From NCBI RefSeq assembly GCF_040545875.1, contig NZ_JBEPMR010000004.1: DNA of 64,000 nt, one strand, 5' to 3'. Below, piece after piece: positions 1 to 8,002 of this stretch. A model generated the notes under the pieces. That model saw only the letters and a list, made by a program, of their open reading frames with translations. It was not told the origin of the DNA and made no database searches. Each line of letters begins with the position of its first letter. The stretch's first letter is position 1. The position numbers and the translations under genes are program-made. The stretch comes from Faecalicatena_A orotica (GTDB lineage Bacteria; Bacillota; Clostridia; Lachnospirales; Lachnospiraceae).

Positions 1-320
1 TGTCCTATGTAGGAAGCGAAATCGTAGATTACCTTAAGACATATAATATAGGAAAAGCCTTCATGGCATGCTCCGGGGCCACCATAGAAAACGGCCTTAC
101 AAATGCCACGACAGAAGAATACATCGTAAAGAAAGCTGTCATGGAAAACACGGGCGAGTCCTACCTTCTGGCGGACCACACAAAATTCGGGCACTTCTCC
201 CTGATGACCTATGCACATCTGGAGGATATTGATTATATTATCACGGACCAGACACCGGGAAATGAGTATACAGATTTTTGTCAGGAACACCAGATACAGA
301 TCGTGGCTTGTAGGGAATAG
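1..320 (+). CDS. DeoR/GlpR-family transcriptional regulator, C-terminal part (5' end outside window)
   Basis: The reading frame is open from base 3 and ends at the TAG at 318-320, so only about 105 C-terminal residues are visible. They match the DeoR effector-binding domain, which senses phosphorylated sugars: an 'ACSGATIENGLTN' stretch is followed by 'LLADHTKFG' and the closing 'DYIITDQ' strand, typical of DeoR C-termini. The internal ATG at 63 is not the start, because in-frame homologous sequence continues upstream of it. The N-terminal helix-turn-helix is off the edge, so the regulated pathway cannot be named. It is the only plus-strand gene in the first 26 kb and converges on the yesMN-type operon. 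Confidence 0.8.
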   Translation, partial: SYVGSEIVDYLKTYNIGKAFMACSGATIENGLTNATTEEYIVKKAVMENTGESYLLADHTKFGHFSLMTYAHLEDIDYIITDQTPGNEYTDFCQEHQIQIVACRE

Positions 321-329
321 AATCCGCGC

Positions 330-400
330 AAAAAAACGGAGAGGGGCCCCTGATGTCTGTCCCCGGCTCTCACCGCCGGAGATATCTCCCCTCCCCGTTC
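330..400 (-). terminator. Intrinsic terminator of the first sugar ABC/YesMN operon
   Basis: Bases 335-346 pair with 388-399 (12 positions, one mismatch) around a long loop that holds secondary hairpins. On the minus strand the stem is followed at once by a run of T (plus-strand A run at 330-336). It sits just after the stop of the histidine kinase gene. It also lies 3' of the convergent DeoR gene and may act for both strands, although the plus-strand side has no adjacent T run. Confidence 0.65.
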
Positions 401-422
401 TCTATAGTCACGGGTTTCTTTT

Positions 423-2195
423 TTAGTTTTCCCTCTTTGGCACGACAAGCGTTATCGTTGTGCCTTTTTCCTCTTCGCTGAATATATTGATTCCGTAATC
501 CAGTCCATAGATTAGTTTGATCCTGTCATCCACATTCCCAATCCCGATTCCTGTGAAATGCTCACTTTTCCGGTTTTCTTTTTTATGGAGCGCCATGAGC
601 TGTTCTGTCCTGATTCCGACTCCGTTGTCGGTGATGTCAAACTTCAGGTTTCCCCCTGTCTCTTTTACAAATACCTGAATCCGGCCTGTCCTGCCCTCAG
701 GAAAAGCATGGAAAAAGGCGTTCTCTACAAATGGCTGCAGGATCAGCTTCGGTACCTTATAGTGATTGCACTGGGGCATCACAAAGAATTCTACCTTTAT
801 GGCATCTCCATAGCGTGCCTGATTGATCAGCACGTAATTGTTCAGATTTTCTATTTCCTGCCCTACTGTTACGAATTCATCCGAATTGCTGATCACATTT
901 CTCAAAAGAGAAATAAATGCATCTATTACTTTCGTGGATTTTCCGGCATCTCCCTGCCAGATGAGCCATTTGATGCTCGCCAGCGTATTATACATGTAAT
1001 GCGGGTTTATCTGCATCTGGAGCGCATGGATCTCTGCAGTACGCTTATCTTCCTGAACCCGGATCAGCTGGGTGATATATTTATCGAGTTCATCCACCAT
1101 CCTGTTGTATGTTTCCGACACTTCCCGCACTTCATAAGTCCCCTCCACCGGTACGTGTCCCTTGAAATCATTATCCTTCGAATTCTTCATAGCCTTCACA
1201 AGAACACCCAGAGGCTTGGCCTGCTGCCTTAGAAAATAAATCAACAGACAAACAACTGCTGCCGAAATCAGTAACGTAAGCAGCACGAGATTATTCACAT
1301 TGTAGTGTTCCTTAAAAGCCTCATCCGGATTAATGATTCCAACAATCTTATAGTTCGTGCTCTGCAGTTTCTGCATCAGGTATGTGCGGATGCTTCCGCT
1401 CTTTTTAATTTCTTTCCGGTCTTCCTCTTGTCCGGTCATGGCTGCAACAACTTCGTCAAGCTCCTGGTACACTGTATTCCCTGATTCGAAGAACTCCCTG
1501 TTATCAGACGATATAACTTCATTATCCTGATTCAGCAGCACAATATCACTCGTTCTGGATGTAAAATGACTGTACATCCTGCGGATATCACTTTCCTTAA
1601 TTGTAATAAACGCAATTGCATCCGCGTACCCCGTATTACTGTAGGACCAGGCCTTAGCCATCATAACAACCGGCTCACTCTTCATGACATTCGTAAAGCC
1701 GGATGGTTCATATTTACATATAATTTTATTCATATTGGCTCTTGCCGCTTCCGCCACCCGACTGTTCCAGATTTCATCCTTTTCGGATGCAAAGATATCT
1801 GATTTACTGCACAGGTAACTTTTCCCGTCCTGCCCCAGAATGAAGACACTGATTTCATTGTAATCGGTTATCTTTGAATTTTTCAGCTGCTCATTCAGAA
1901 GATACCGGTTTTCCATCACGGCTGTTTCATCCTTCTGTACCTTCGTAAGATATGTCTCCATATTTTCATTGCCGCTTATGGCGGACATAATATCTGTCAT
2001 ATCCCGGTAAAAATCATAGAATTCACTATCAATCTGGCTGAAAATCTTTTGCTGGGACTCGGCAAAATTATCTACAAAAACCTTTTTGGAAATGGTGATA
2101 TTTACGACACTGAGCAATACCGCCAGTATCACAATACCGATGATTACGGTTCCCACTACTTTAAACAACAGGCTGTTTGCATGTATCTTCTTCAT
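423..2195 (-). CDS. YesM-type sensor histidine kinase
   Basis: A 590-residue membrane kinase. A hydrophobic segment at about 13-35 and another at about 303-323 flank an extracytoplasmic sensing region, followed by a HAMP-like linker and the His_kinase/HATPase module. The phosphoacceptor region reads 'QINPHYMYNTL' (about residue 395), the hallmark of the LytS/YesM class. N-box 'FVENAFFHAF' and G-box 'DNGVGI' are intact. Its ATG overlaps the stop of the preceding response regulator by 4 bases, so the two are translationally coupled. With the upstream binding protein and permeases it probably senses a carbohydrate outside the cell and controls that importer; the ligand is not deducible. Confidence 0.92.
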   Translation of the reverse strand: MKKIHANSLLFKVVGTVIIGIVILAVLLSVVNITISKKVFVDNFAESQQKIFSQIDSEFYDFYRDMTDIMSAISGNENMETYLTKVQKDETAVMENRYLLNEQLKNSKITDYNEISVFILGQDGKSYLCSKSDIFASEKDEIWNSRVAEAARANMNKIICKYEPSGFTNVMKSEPVVMMAKAWSYSNTGYADAIAFITIKESDIRRMYSHFTSRTSDIVLLNQDNEVISSDNREFFESGNTVYQELDEVVAAMTGQEEDRKEIKKSGSIRTYLMQKLQSTNYKIVGIINPDEAFKEHYNVNNLVLLTLLISAAVVCLLIYFLRQQAKPLGVLVKAMKNSKDNDFKGHVPVEGTYEVREVSETYNRMVDELDKYITQLIRVQEDKRTAEIHALQMQINPHYMYNTLASIKWLIWQGDAGKSTKVIDAFISLLRNVISNSDEFVTVGQEIENLNNYVLINQARYGDAIKVEFFVMPQCNHYKVPKLILQPFVENAFFHAFPEGRTGRIQVFVKETGGNLKFDITDNGVGIRTEQLMALHKKENRKSEHFTGIGIGNVDDRIKLIYGLDYGINIFSEEEKGTTITLVVPKREN

Positions 2196-3730
2196 CGTTC
2201 CCTTAGTTTTTCCCTTCTTCTGAAACCACTGGGTGTATCCCCTGTCATTTTCTTAAACACCCTGCAGAAATAGCTGTGTTCCGAGTAGCCTGCCGCGCAT
2301 CCGATTTCAGCAATTGACATATCGCTCTCCCTTAAGAGATTCATGGCATGCTCAATTCTTAACTTGTTCAGGTATTCATTGAATCCTTCTTTTGCCGTCT
2401 GGCTAAAATACGAGGACAGGTAGTGATAGCTAAGCCCGAACTGTTCTGCGATATCAGACAGGTCGAGGGGCTCCTGATAATGGGATGCCACATATTGCTT
2501 CATTGCTATAATACGCCCGTCGTCTGCACTGCAGTTCTGTTCCAGAATCAGTTTCAGACCGGATATGATCTGATCCAGCGCCTCCTCAAAGCGATCCAGC
2601 CACACAGCCTCATCCAACATTGCAAAATACTTTTCTTTCAGGCTGTCACTGTCTATTGAAAAATGATTCTCGAGTTCAATCAGATAATTATACAGAAGAT
2701 TCCGCGCAAGATTCTTAAGCCTCTCCTCCTCCATCTGGCACTTCAGAAGATATCTCACATATTCCTCAAACATTTCCAGCGCTTCTCCATGATGCCGCTG
2801 GCTTAAAAGTCTCGTATAAGTCTCGAATTCAAATCTTCTGACAGCCCCGTCTTCCTGATAGCCCTTTGTGATAAGCAGATGCCTTTCCGGATAATAGAAG
2901 GCACGCGCCATCTCCTTTGTCACTTCCTGCCGGTAATGACGCCGCATCTCCTGCTTGTCGGTAAAGTTCAGGCTCAACACAAGGAATGCCCGGGGATAGG
3001 CACGGCATATCCGCCCTGACACATCTTCTGCGTCTGTTATGACCGCCTGTTCATCCTTCCTGCGGTAATTGATAATGACACAGAGAATTCCTTCATTCAA
3101 AAATACCGGAAGTGTAACATAATCCTCTTTTTCTTTATAATATGATACCAGCATATTCTGTACAGAAGACATCTCCTCCTTGCGCCGTCCCGCCGCCTCT
3201 CTGACATTCAGCGCCAGCAGGCGGAAAAACGTATGTGGGAAACACTGTGAAAAAGTTACTTCATCAAGCTTTTCCTGAAAACCCAGCAGAAATTTCTCCG
3301 CCTGACCGGCAAACGGTACTTCCTTTCTGGAGTTCAGCTGAAAACCGGGGATCCGGTCAACCGCCTTATGCAGCGTATTCAGCAGAATTTCCGGGTTGAG
3401 GGTCGGTTTCAGGACATAGTCCGCTGCCCCGTTTAACAGGGTCGCTTTTACATATTCAAACTTATCGTAACTGCTTAATATGATAAGCTGTATGTCAGGG
3501 TAGCGTTTCCCCATAATATCTGAAAACTCAATCCCGTCAATAACAGGCATGACAATATCGGTAAGCACGATATGAGGTTTTCTTTCCTCCACCAAAAGGA
3601 GGCCCTCCTGACCGTTGGATGCCTCTCCAACGATCTGAAAGCCCTCTTTTTCCCATTCCAGCATATGCTTCATTCCCTGACGCATGATAAACTCGTCATC
3701 TATGATCAGTACTCTGCAATAATCATCCAT
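2192..3730 (-). CDS. YesN-type response regulator (receiver + AraC HTH)
   Basis: 512 residues: an N-terminal receiver with phosphoacceptor Asp at about residue 58 ('VLTDIVMP') and the conserved 'DDE' acidic pair near residue 11, a long middle region without recognised motifs, and a C-terminal AraC-type double helix-turn-helix (about 405-505, ending in the 'GYSEHSYFCRVFKKMTG' signature). It is the cognate partner of the kinase that overlaps its 3' end. Family members activate carbohydrate-uptake genes, and the expected target is the binding-protein promoter upstream of position 6887. Confidence 0.92.
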   Translation of the reverse strand: MDDYCRVLIIDDEFIMRQGMKHMLEWEKEGFQIVGEASNGQEGLLLVEERKPHIVLTDIVMPVIDGIEFSDIMGKRYPDIQLIILSSYDKFEYVKATLLNGAADYVLKPTLNPEILLNTLHKAVDRIPGFQLNSRKEVPFAGQAEKFLLGFQEKLDEVTFSQCFPHTFFRLLALNVREAAGRRKEEMSSVQNMLVSYYKEKEDYVTLPVFLNEGILCVIINYRRKDEQAVITDAEDVSGRICRAYPRAFLVLSLNFTDKQEMRRHYRQEVTKEMARAFYYPERHLLITKGYQEDGAVRRFEFETYTRLLSQRHHGEALEMFEEYVRYLLKCQMEEERLKNLARNLLYNYLIELENHFSIDSDSLKEKYFAMLDEAVWLDRFEEALDQIISGLKLILEQNCSADDGRIIAMKQYVASHYQEPLDLSDIAEQFGLSYHYLSSYFSQTAKEGFNEYLNKLRIEHAMNLLRESDMSIAEIGCAAGYSEHSYFCRVFKKMTGDTPSGFRRREKLRER

Positions 3731-3770
3731 TTAAAATCACCGCCCGGTTTTTTGCGTAATCTATGGCCGT

Positions 3771-4610
3771 CTAGCCTTTCACAGACCCTGTCATGCCGGC
3801 AACAAACTGTTTCTGCATTAAGAAGAAAATAAGCGCCGTCGGTATGGTAGCGATCACAACTGCTGTCATTATCATACCATAATCCGGTGTATATGAGGAC
3901 CCCATTGCAGAAATTACAAGAGGAAGTGTTCTCTTTTCCGGTGACTGTAAGGCAATCAGGGGCCAGAGGTAATTATTCCAGCTTGTCATAAAAGTAACAA
4001 CAATGGCTGCTGCATAGCATGATTTGTTAGTCGGCATGAATATCCGGAAGAATATCCCAGCTTCTCCGAGACCGTCGATCCTTGCAGCCTCAATCAGCTC
4101 TTTCGGAAAACTCTGTGTATTCTGCCTGAAAAAGAAGATCAGGAATGCAGTGGCAATTGCGATGATGATGACTGCCATTGGTGTATTCAAAGCGATTACT
4201 TTCAAAGGTCCCATGCTGTTGAATTTACTAAACAGCCTGAATAACGGTACCATGAGTGCTGCGAACGGTATCATCATGGATAAAAGGATCAGGCTGAAGA
4301 CCCTTTCCCTCGCCCTGGATTTATAAATGACAAATGCATAGCCTGCCGCCGAAGAAACAACCATTGCCAGAATGGTCGTCACAACTGCGATCAGAAGTGA
4401 GTTTTTAAAGGCCGCGGTATACTGGAGGTCTGATGCAAGCAGCGTCTTCAGATTTTCAAAAAAATAGCCGCCGGGCATTAACGTCCCTTTTGTAACATCC
4501 ACAGACTGGTTGGTGGATGCGATGATCATCCAGAAAATAGGAAATACCGATACAATCGATGCAATCGTCAGAAACACATATTGTAAGACACGTAATACCT
4601 TTTTACTCAT
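3771..4610 (-). CDS. Carbohydrate ABC transporter permease, MalG type
   Basis: 279 residues with six hydrophobic segments and the cytoplasmic EAA loop 'EAARIDGLGEAGIFFRI' that contacts the ATPase. I start it at the ATG at 4610, which has AGGTG six bases upstream, rather than the GTG at 4619. The start overlaps the end of the MalF-type gene by 8 bases. It forms the second half of the membrane channel. No ATPase gene lies in this operon, so a shared MsmK/UgpC-type ATPase encoded elsewhere is expected, as is common in CUT1 importers of Firmicutes. Confidence 0.9.
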   Translation of the reverse strand: MSKKVLRVLQYVFLTIASIVSVFPIFWMIIASTNQSVDVTKGTLMPGGYFFENLKTLLASDLQYTAAFKNSLLIAVVTTILAMVVSSAAGYAFVIYKSRARERVFSLILLSMMIPFAALMVPLFRLFSKFNSMGPLKVIALNTPMAVIIIAIATAFLIFFFRQNTQSFPKELIEAARIDGLGEAGIFFRIFMPTNKSCYAAAIVVTFMTSWNNYLWPLIALQSPEKRTLPLVISAMGSSYTPDYGMIMTAVVIATIPTALIFFLMQKQFVAGMTGSVKG

Positions 4611-5496
4611 TCTTATCACCTACTTTCAGCTGAATAAAAGACAGTACCATGATCATGATTACGATGACATAGGAAACTGCTGCCGCGTATCCGAAATCCG
4701 GCGAGTACTTAAACAGGATATTATAAATATACTGCGAGATCGTAATTGTCGCATTGGCCGGTCCGCCCTGTGTGATGTTCATCGGCTCATCAAACAGCTG
4801 CAGTGTACCGATCGTGGAGTTGATCGTCGTAAAAAGGATGATCGGTTTAAGCATAGGTAGTGTGATACTCTTAAATTTCTGTAAAGCCCCGGCGCCGTCG
4901 ATCTCCGCCGCCTCATAAATAGAATCATCGATTCCCTGCAGGCCGGAGAGGTAGAATACCATATTGTAACCGGTCCACCGCCACGTAATTGCAAGTATGA
5001 TCAGAATCTTGGCCCACACCGGGTCCGTGATCCAGGAAATCGGCTCCGCGATCACATGCAGATTCATCAGGAGTACATTTACAAAGCCGTCTGTCGCAAA
5101 CAGGCTCTTGAAAATAATCGAATATGCAACCAGTGAAGTCACGCAGGGCAGAAAGATCGCTGTTCTGAACAGGCCTTTAAACTTCAGCCGCTTACTGTTC
5201 AGCATAGATGAAATCGCCAGTGCCAAAAGGATCATGATCGGCACCTGCACGACCAGATAAATCAGTGTGTTAAACAGCGCTTTTCTGAATGTGGTGTCCG
5301 TAAGCAGCCTCTTATAGTTTTTAATACCTGCAAAGGCCAGTTTATTTCCTGTACCTGTCTCAAATGAAGTGATAAATGCCTGTATCATCGGGTAGAATAC
5401 AAATGCAACTATTAATATGATGCTGGGGATGATAAACACCCACGCCCTCCGGTTGAGCCGGGGGCTCATTTCTTTCTTAACGACTGGTCCCGCCAC
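4603..5496 (-). CDS. Carbohydrate ABC transporter permease, MalF type
   Basis: About 297 residues with an N-terminal membrane helix ('VFIIPSIILIVAFVFYP'), further hydrophobic segments and the EAA loop 'EAAEIDGAGALQKFKSI'. The frame opens at an ATG at 5535, but that ATG has no good ribosome site. The GTG at 5496 is preceded by GAGGG with six bases of spacing, so I prefer it. CUT1-family partner of the downstream MalG-type permease; with the lipoprotein upstream it imports an oligosaccharide or sugar of unknown identity. Confidence 0.88.
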   Translation of the reverse strand: MAGPVVKKEMSPRLNRRAWVFIIPSIILIVAFVFYPMIQAFITSFETGTGNKLAFAGIKNYKRLLTDTTFRKALFNTLIYLVVQVPIMILLALAISSMLNSKRLKFKGLFRTAIFLPCVTSLVAYSIIFKSLFATDGFVNVLLMNLHVIAEPISWITDPVWAKILIILAITWRWTGYNMVFYLSGLQGIDDSIYEAAEIDGAGALQKFKSITLPMLKPIILFTTINSTIGTLQLFDEPMNITQGGPANATITISQYIYNILFKYSPDFGYAAAVSYVIVIMIMVLSFIQLKVGDKNE

Positions 5497-5576
5497 GTCT
5501 TTCCCTCGCTTTCTTACATGACAGCAGCCATTCACCCTAAAAGTAAATGGCTGCTGTTGTTATTAGGATGATGCCA

Positions 5577-6887
5577 TTATTGAGCTACTGCTGCTTCAAC
5601 CTGTGTCTGGTAATCTGCAAGTGTTTTATCCATATCAGCCCCGCCCATAATTGCCTGCACAGCCTCTGTCATCATATCTTCTATTGCATATGTATCTTCT
5701 CCGTAATTTACAGACGGAACTTCATTTGTCCACTCTGCAAAGTCACCGAATATCTCCTGTCCGCCATAAAAATCTACACCCTTGCTGTAATTTTCAGCCT
5801 CACTTGATGCCTTCAGCGTACTTACAAGGTTGATATCCACTGCAAGCTGATTCATCAGGTCGATATTGGATGCAAATGTTTCTTTCAGAAATTCTTTTGC
5901 GGTATCTTCATGTCCAACATTTTTCAGGACATACCAGCCGGCGCCGCCGATAGAGGAAGCATTGACGGAATCTGCATTTTCAGCCATTTTCGGGAATGCA
6001 GCGACTGCCCATTTACCGCTCTGGTCCTCTGCTTTCATCACAGATGGTGATATCCAGCAGCCTGTCGGCACGGAAGCAACTTCTCCATTGTTAAATGCTC
6101 CTACGAACTGGTCCCAGTCAGATGTTGTCTTTGTAATCCCTGCGTCAACCAGATTTTTGTAAGTCGTGATTGCATCTTTCAGTGCCTGATTGTCAGCGAT
6201 ATCTACCTTACCGTCTGCATCCGTATACCATGCGCCTGCACTCTGGAGCATCATACGGATCTGTCCCAGGTCACTCGGATCCAGTGTCAGCATGGCTTTC
6301 CCGGTTTTTTCTTTCACTGCTTTTCCAATCTCAATATATTTATCCCATGTCAGGCCATTCATATCGTCCTGTGTGTATCCCGCCTCTTCGATCAGGTCCG
6401 TGCGGTAAAACATAGCCGCCACCCCACTGTCAAACGGGACTCCATACATCTTTCCGTCAATCTGGTTTACCCCTGTCTTGTACTCCGCAAAATCGCCGGC
6501 AGACGCTATATCAGATAAGTCTGAAAAATCGTCCTGGTATGCATTCAGATATCCCTGAATCCTGTAATCCTCGATCAGAACGATATCCGGCAGGCCGTCA
6601 TAGGAGCCTGATGAAAGACTTGTGTTCAGCTTTGCTACAATATCATCCTGAGCCATAGTCACCACTTCTACATCCACATCAGGATTCTTTGCGGCATATA
6701 TTTCCTTTGCCTCGTTTGCGGCCTTGATATTAAAGGACTCATCCCATGCCCAGATTGTAAGCTTATCCTCGCTCTTGGCCGATGTATCCTTAGAGTCCGC
6801 CTCTTTGCTGTCTGATCCTGAACAGGCCATAAGCCCGATCGTCATGGCTCCTGCCAGCAGGATTGCCAGTACCTTCTTCATTTTCAT
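5577..6887 (-). CDS. Extracellular sugar-binding lipoprotein of ABC importer
   Basis: 436 residues, first gene of the operon. An N-terminal signal peptide ends in a lipobox ('GLMACSG', Cys about residue 22), so the mature protein is lipid-anchored outside the membrane. The rest fits the family-1 solute-binding fold: 'KLTIWAWDESF' opening strand, 'YGVPFDSGVAAMFYR' hinge region and 'GAFNNGEVASVPTGCW'. An AGGAGG site lies just upstream of the ATG. It presumably delivers sugar to the MalF/MalG pair and may also be the source of the signal read by the YesM kinase. Confidence 0.92.
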   Translation of the reverse strand: MKMKKVLAILLAGAMTIGLMACSGSDSKEADSKDTSAKSEDKLTIWAWDESFNIKAANEAKEIYAAKNPDVDVEVVTMAQDDIVAKLNTSLSSGSYDGLPDIVLIEDYRIQGYLNAYQDDFSDLSDIASAGDFAEYKTGVNQIDGKMYGVPFDSGVAAMFYRTDLIEEAGYTQDDMNGLTWDKYIEIGKAVKEKTGKAMLTLDPSDLGQIRMMLQSAGAWYTDADGKVDIADNQALKDAITTYKNLVDAGITKTTSDWDQFVGAFNNGEVASVPTGCWISPSVMKAEDQSGKWAVAAFPKMAENADSVNASSIGGAGWYVLKNVGHEDTAKEFLKETFASNIDLMNQLAVDINLVSTLKASSEAENYSKGVDFYGGQEIFGDFAEWTNEVPSVNYGEDTYAIEDMMTEAVQAIMGGADMDKTLADYQTQVEAAVAQ

Positions 6888-7094
6888 TACAACATCCTCC
6901 TTTTCTCTTCCAATACGCCTCTGCGTATTTCATGTTTATACTTTACCATCAGGGCATAGAAAACTCATAGGAATATCTTTTTCTAAATTTTACAATATTT
7001 ATGGAATTAACTGGTGATAAAAGTTAAGAATTGAAGATTTTTTCTGAATTTGGACTTTTTTAAGATTTTACATCTTGTTCCGGTTAAATCAAAT
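6888..7094 (-). promoter_or_regulatory. Promoter region of the first sugar ABC operon
   Basis: AT-rich 207-base gap upstream of the binding-protein gene. On the minus strand a TATAAA -10-like element lies about 55 bases before the ATG, without a convincing -35, which fits dependence on an activator such as the YesN regulator encoded in the same operon. 'AAGATTT' occurs twice in the same orientation 28 bases apart (7034 and 7062) and could be regulator half-sites. The assignment rests on position and is tentative. Confidence 0.35.
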
Positions 7095-7138
7095 AAGCAT
7101 ATTCAAAAAACCTGCAGTCAGGTTACCTGAATATGCTT
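7095..7138 (-). terminator. Hairpin downstream of rqcP, probable terminator
   Basis: An 11-bp perfect outer stem (7095-7105 with 7128-7138) and a 6-bp inner stem (7109-7114 with 7119-7124) around a 4-base loop. It lies 3' of the S4-domain gene. The minus-strand sequence after it is only moderately T-rich (TATTTGATTT), so termination efficiency is uncertain. Confidence 0.55.
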
Positions 7139-7170
7139 ACGTTCATAGAAATATTCGTATACATAAAGTT

Positions 7171-7410
7171 TTATAAATATCTGAAGAGTTCTTTCGCCTC
7201 TTCTTTTTTCGTTGTGTCCTGAATATCCAGCACCTCTGCCTTAACAGTCTTTGTTCCAAACTGGATTTCAATAATATCCCCCGGCTTCACTTTCACGGAC
7301 GCCTTTGCCACGGTTCCGTTGACAAGCACTCTCCCTGCATCACACGCTTCATTCGCAACACTGCGTCTCTTGATAAGCCGTGAAACTTTTAAAAACTTAT
7401 CTAACCTCAT
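7171..7410 (-). CDS. rqcP: S4-domain RNA-binding protein RqcP (YabO family)
   Basis: 79 residues, essentially one S4 fold: 'MRLDKFLKVSRLIKRRSVANEACDAG' followed by 'VNGTVAKASVKVKPGD', the typical length and motif of YabO/RqcP. In Bacillus subtilis RqcP works with RqcH in ribosome-associated quality control, stabilising the stalled 50S-tRNA complex during C-terminal tailing. It follows the HU gene, a neighbourhood common in Clostridia, but a terminator hairpin lies between the two, so it may be expressed partly by read-through. Confidence 0.88.
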   Translation of the reverse strand: MRLDKFLKVSRLIKRRSVANEACDAGRVLVNGTVAKASVKVKPGDIIEIQFGTKTVKAEVLDIQDTTKKEEAKELFRYL

Positions 7411-7429
7411 ACTTTATCCTTCCATTAAT

Positions 7430-7465
7430 AAAAGCACTTATAATGCATACATTACAAGTGCTTTT
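7430..7465 (-). terminator. Terminator after the HU gene
   Basis: Perfect 10-bp stem (7430-7439 with 7456-7465) whose 3' arm on the minus strand ends in TTTT. It lies between the HU stop codon and rqcP. It would mostly end the abundant HU transcript and let limited read-through reach rqcP. Confidence 0.65.
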
Positions 7466-7497
7466 TCATGTGTTTTATCTTATTGATTCAATAGCAA

Positions 7498-7773
7498 TTA
7501 AGCGTTAACAGCGTCTTTTAAAGCTTTTCCAGCTTTGAATTTCGGTGCCTTGCATGCATCAATCTTCATTGTCTTGCCTGTCTGAGGATTTCTTCCTTCT
7601 CTTGCTGCTCTTTCGCTTACTTCGAATGTACCAAATCCTACTAACTGTACTTTATCGCCTTTTTTTAACTGCTCGGATACCACGTCGATAAAAGCCTTTA
7701 ATGCTTTTTCAGAGTCTTTCTTAGAAATTTCTGCACTTTCTGCAATAGCTGCTACTAATTCTGTTTTGTTCAT
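7498..7773 (-). CDS. hup: HU family DNA-binding protein
   Basis: 91 residues from the ATG at 7773, which has AGGAGG at the right distance; the upstream extension of the open frame is not used. The sequence begins '[12 protein letters not shown]' and carries the dimer core '[20 protein letters not shown]' and the DNA-embracing arm signature '[12 protein letters not shown]'. HU coats and bends chromosomal DNA as a homodimer. The length is normal for the family and all conserved residues are present. Confidence 0.96.
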   Translation of the reverse strand: MNKTELVAAIAESAEISKKDSEKALKAFIDVVSEQLKKGDKVQLVGFGTFEVSERAAREGRNPQTGKTMKIDACKAPKFKAGKALKDAVNA

Positions 7774-8002
7774 GGATAAATTCCTCCTCTTTATTGTACT
7801 AGAATATAATATTCTACAGTTTAGCAAAGGCTTTCATGTACTGGCGTTCACATGTTTTGCCCTTATGTACTGTTATAACTGTTTCATATATTTTTGTCAA
7901 GGATTTTTCCCGTATTTGCGCGCTTTTAGGCACTTTTTTAGGGTTTTTTAAGATTTTCCAGCCAGGGTGCTCCGGCTGGAAAATTATTCCTGACACGATA
8001 TG

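Noticed and set aside
558..1232. 224-codon plus-strand open frame inside the first histidine kinase gene
   Set aside because: It is antisense to a clear YesM kinase, with no ribosome site and no domain pattern.
7034..7069. Direct AAGATTT repeats as a defined YesN operator
   Set aside because: The 28-base spacing does not fit a clear helical pattern and the region is AT-rich; kept only as a remark in the promoter entry.
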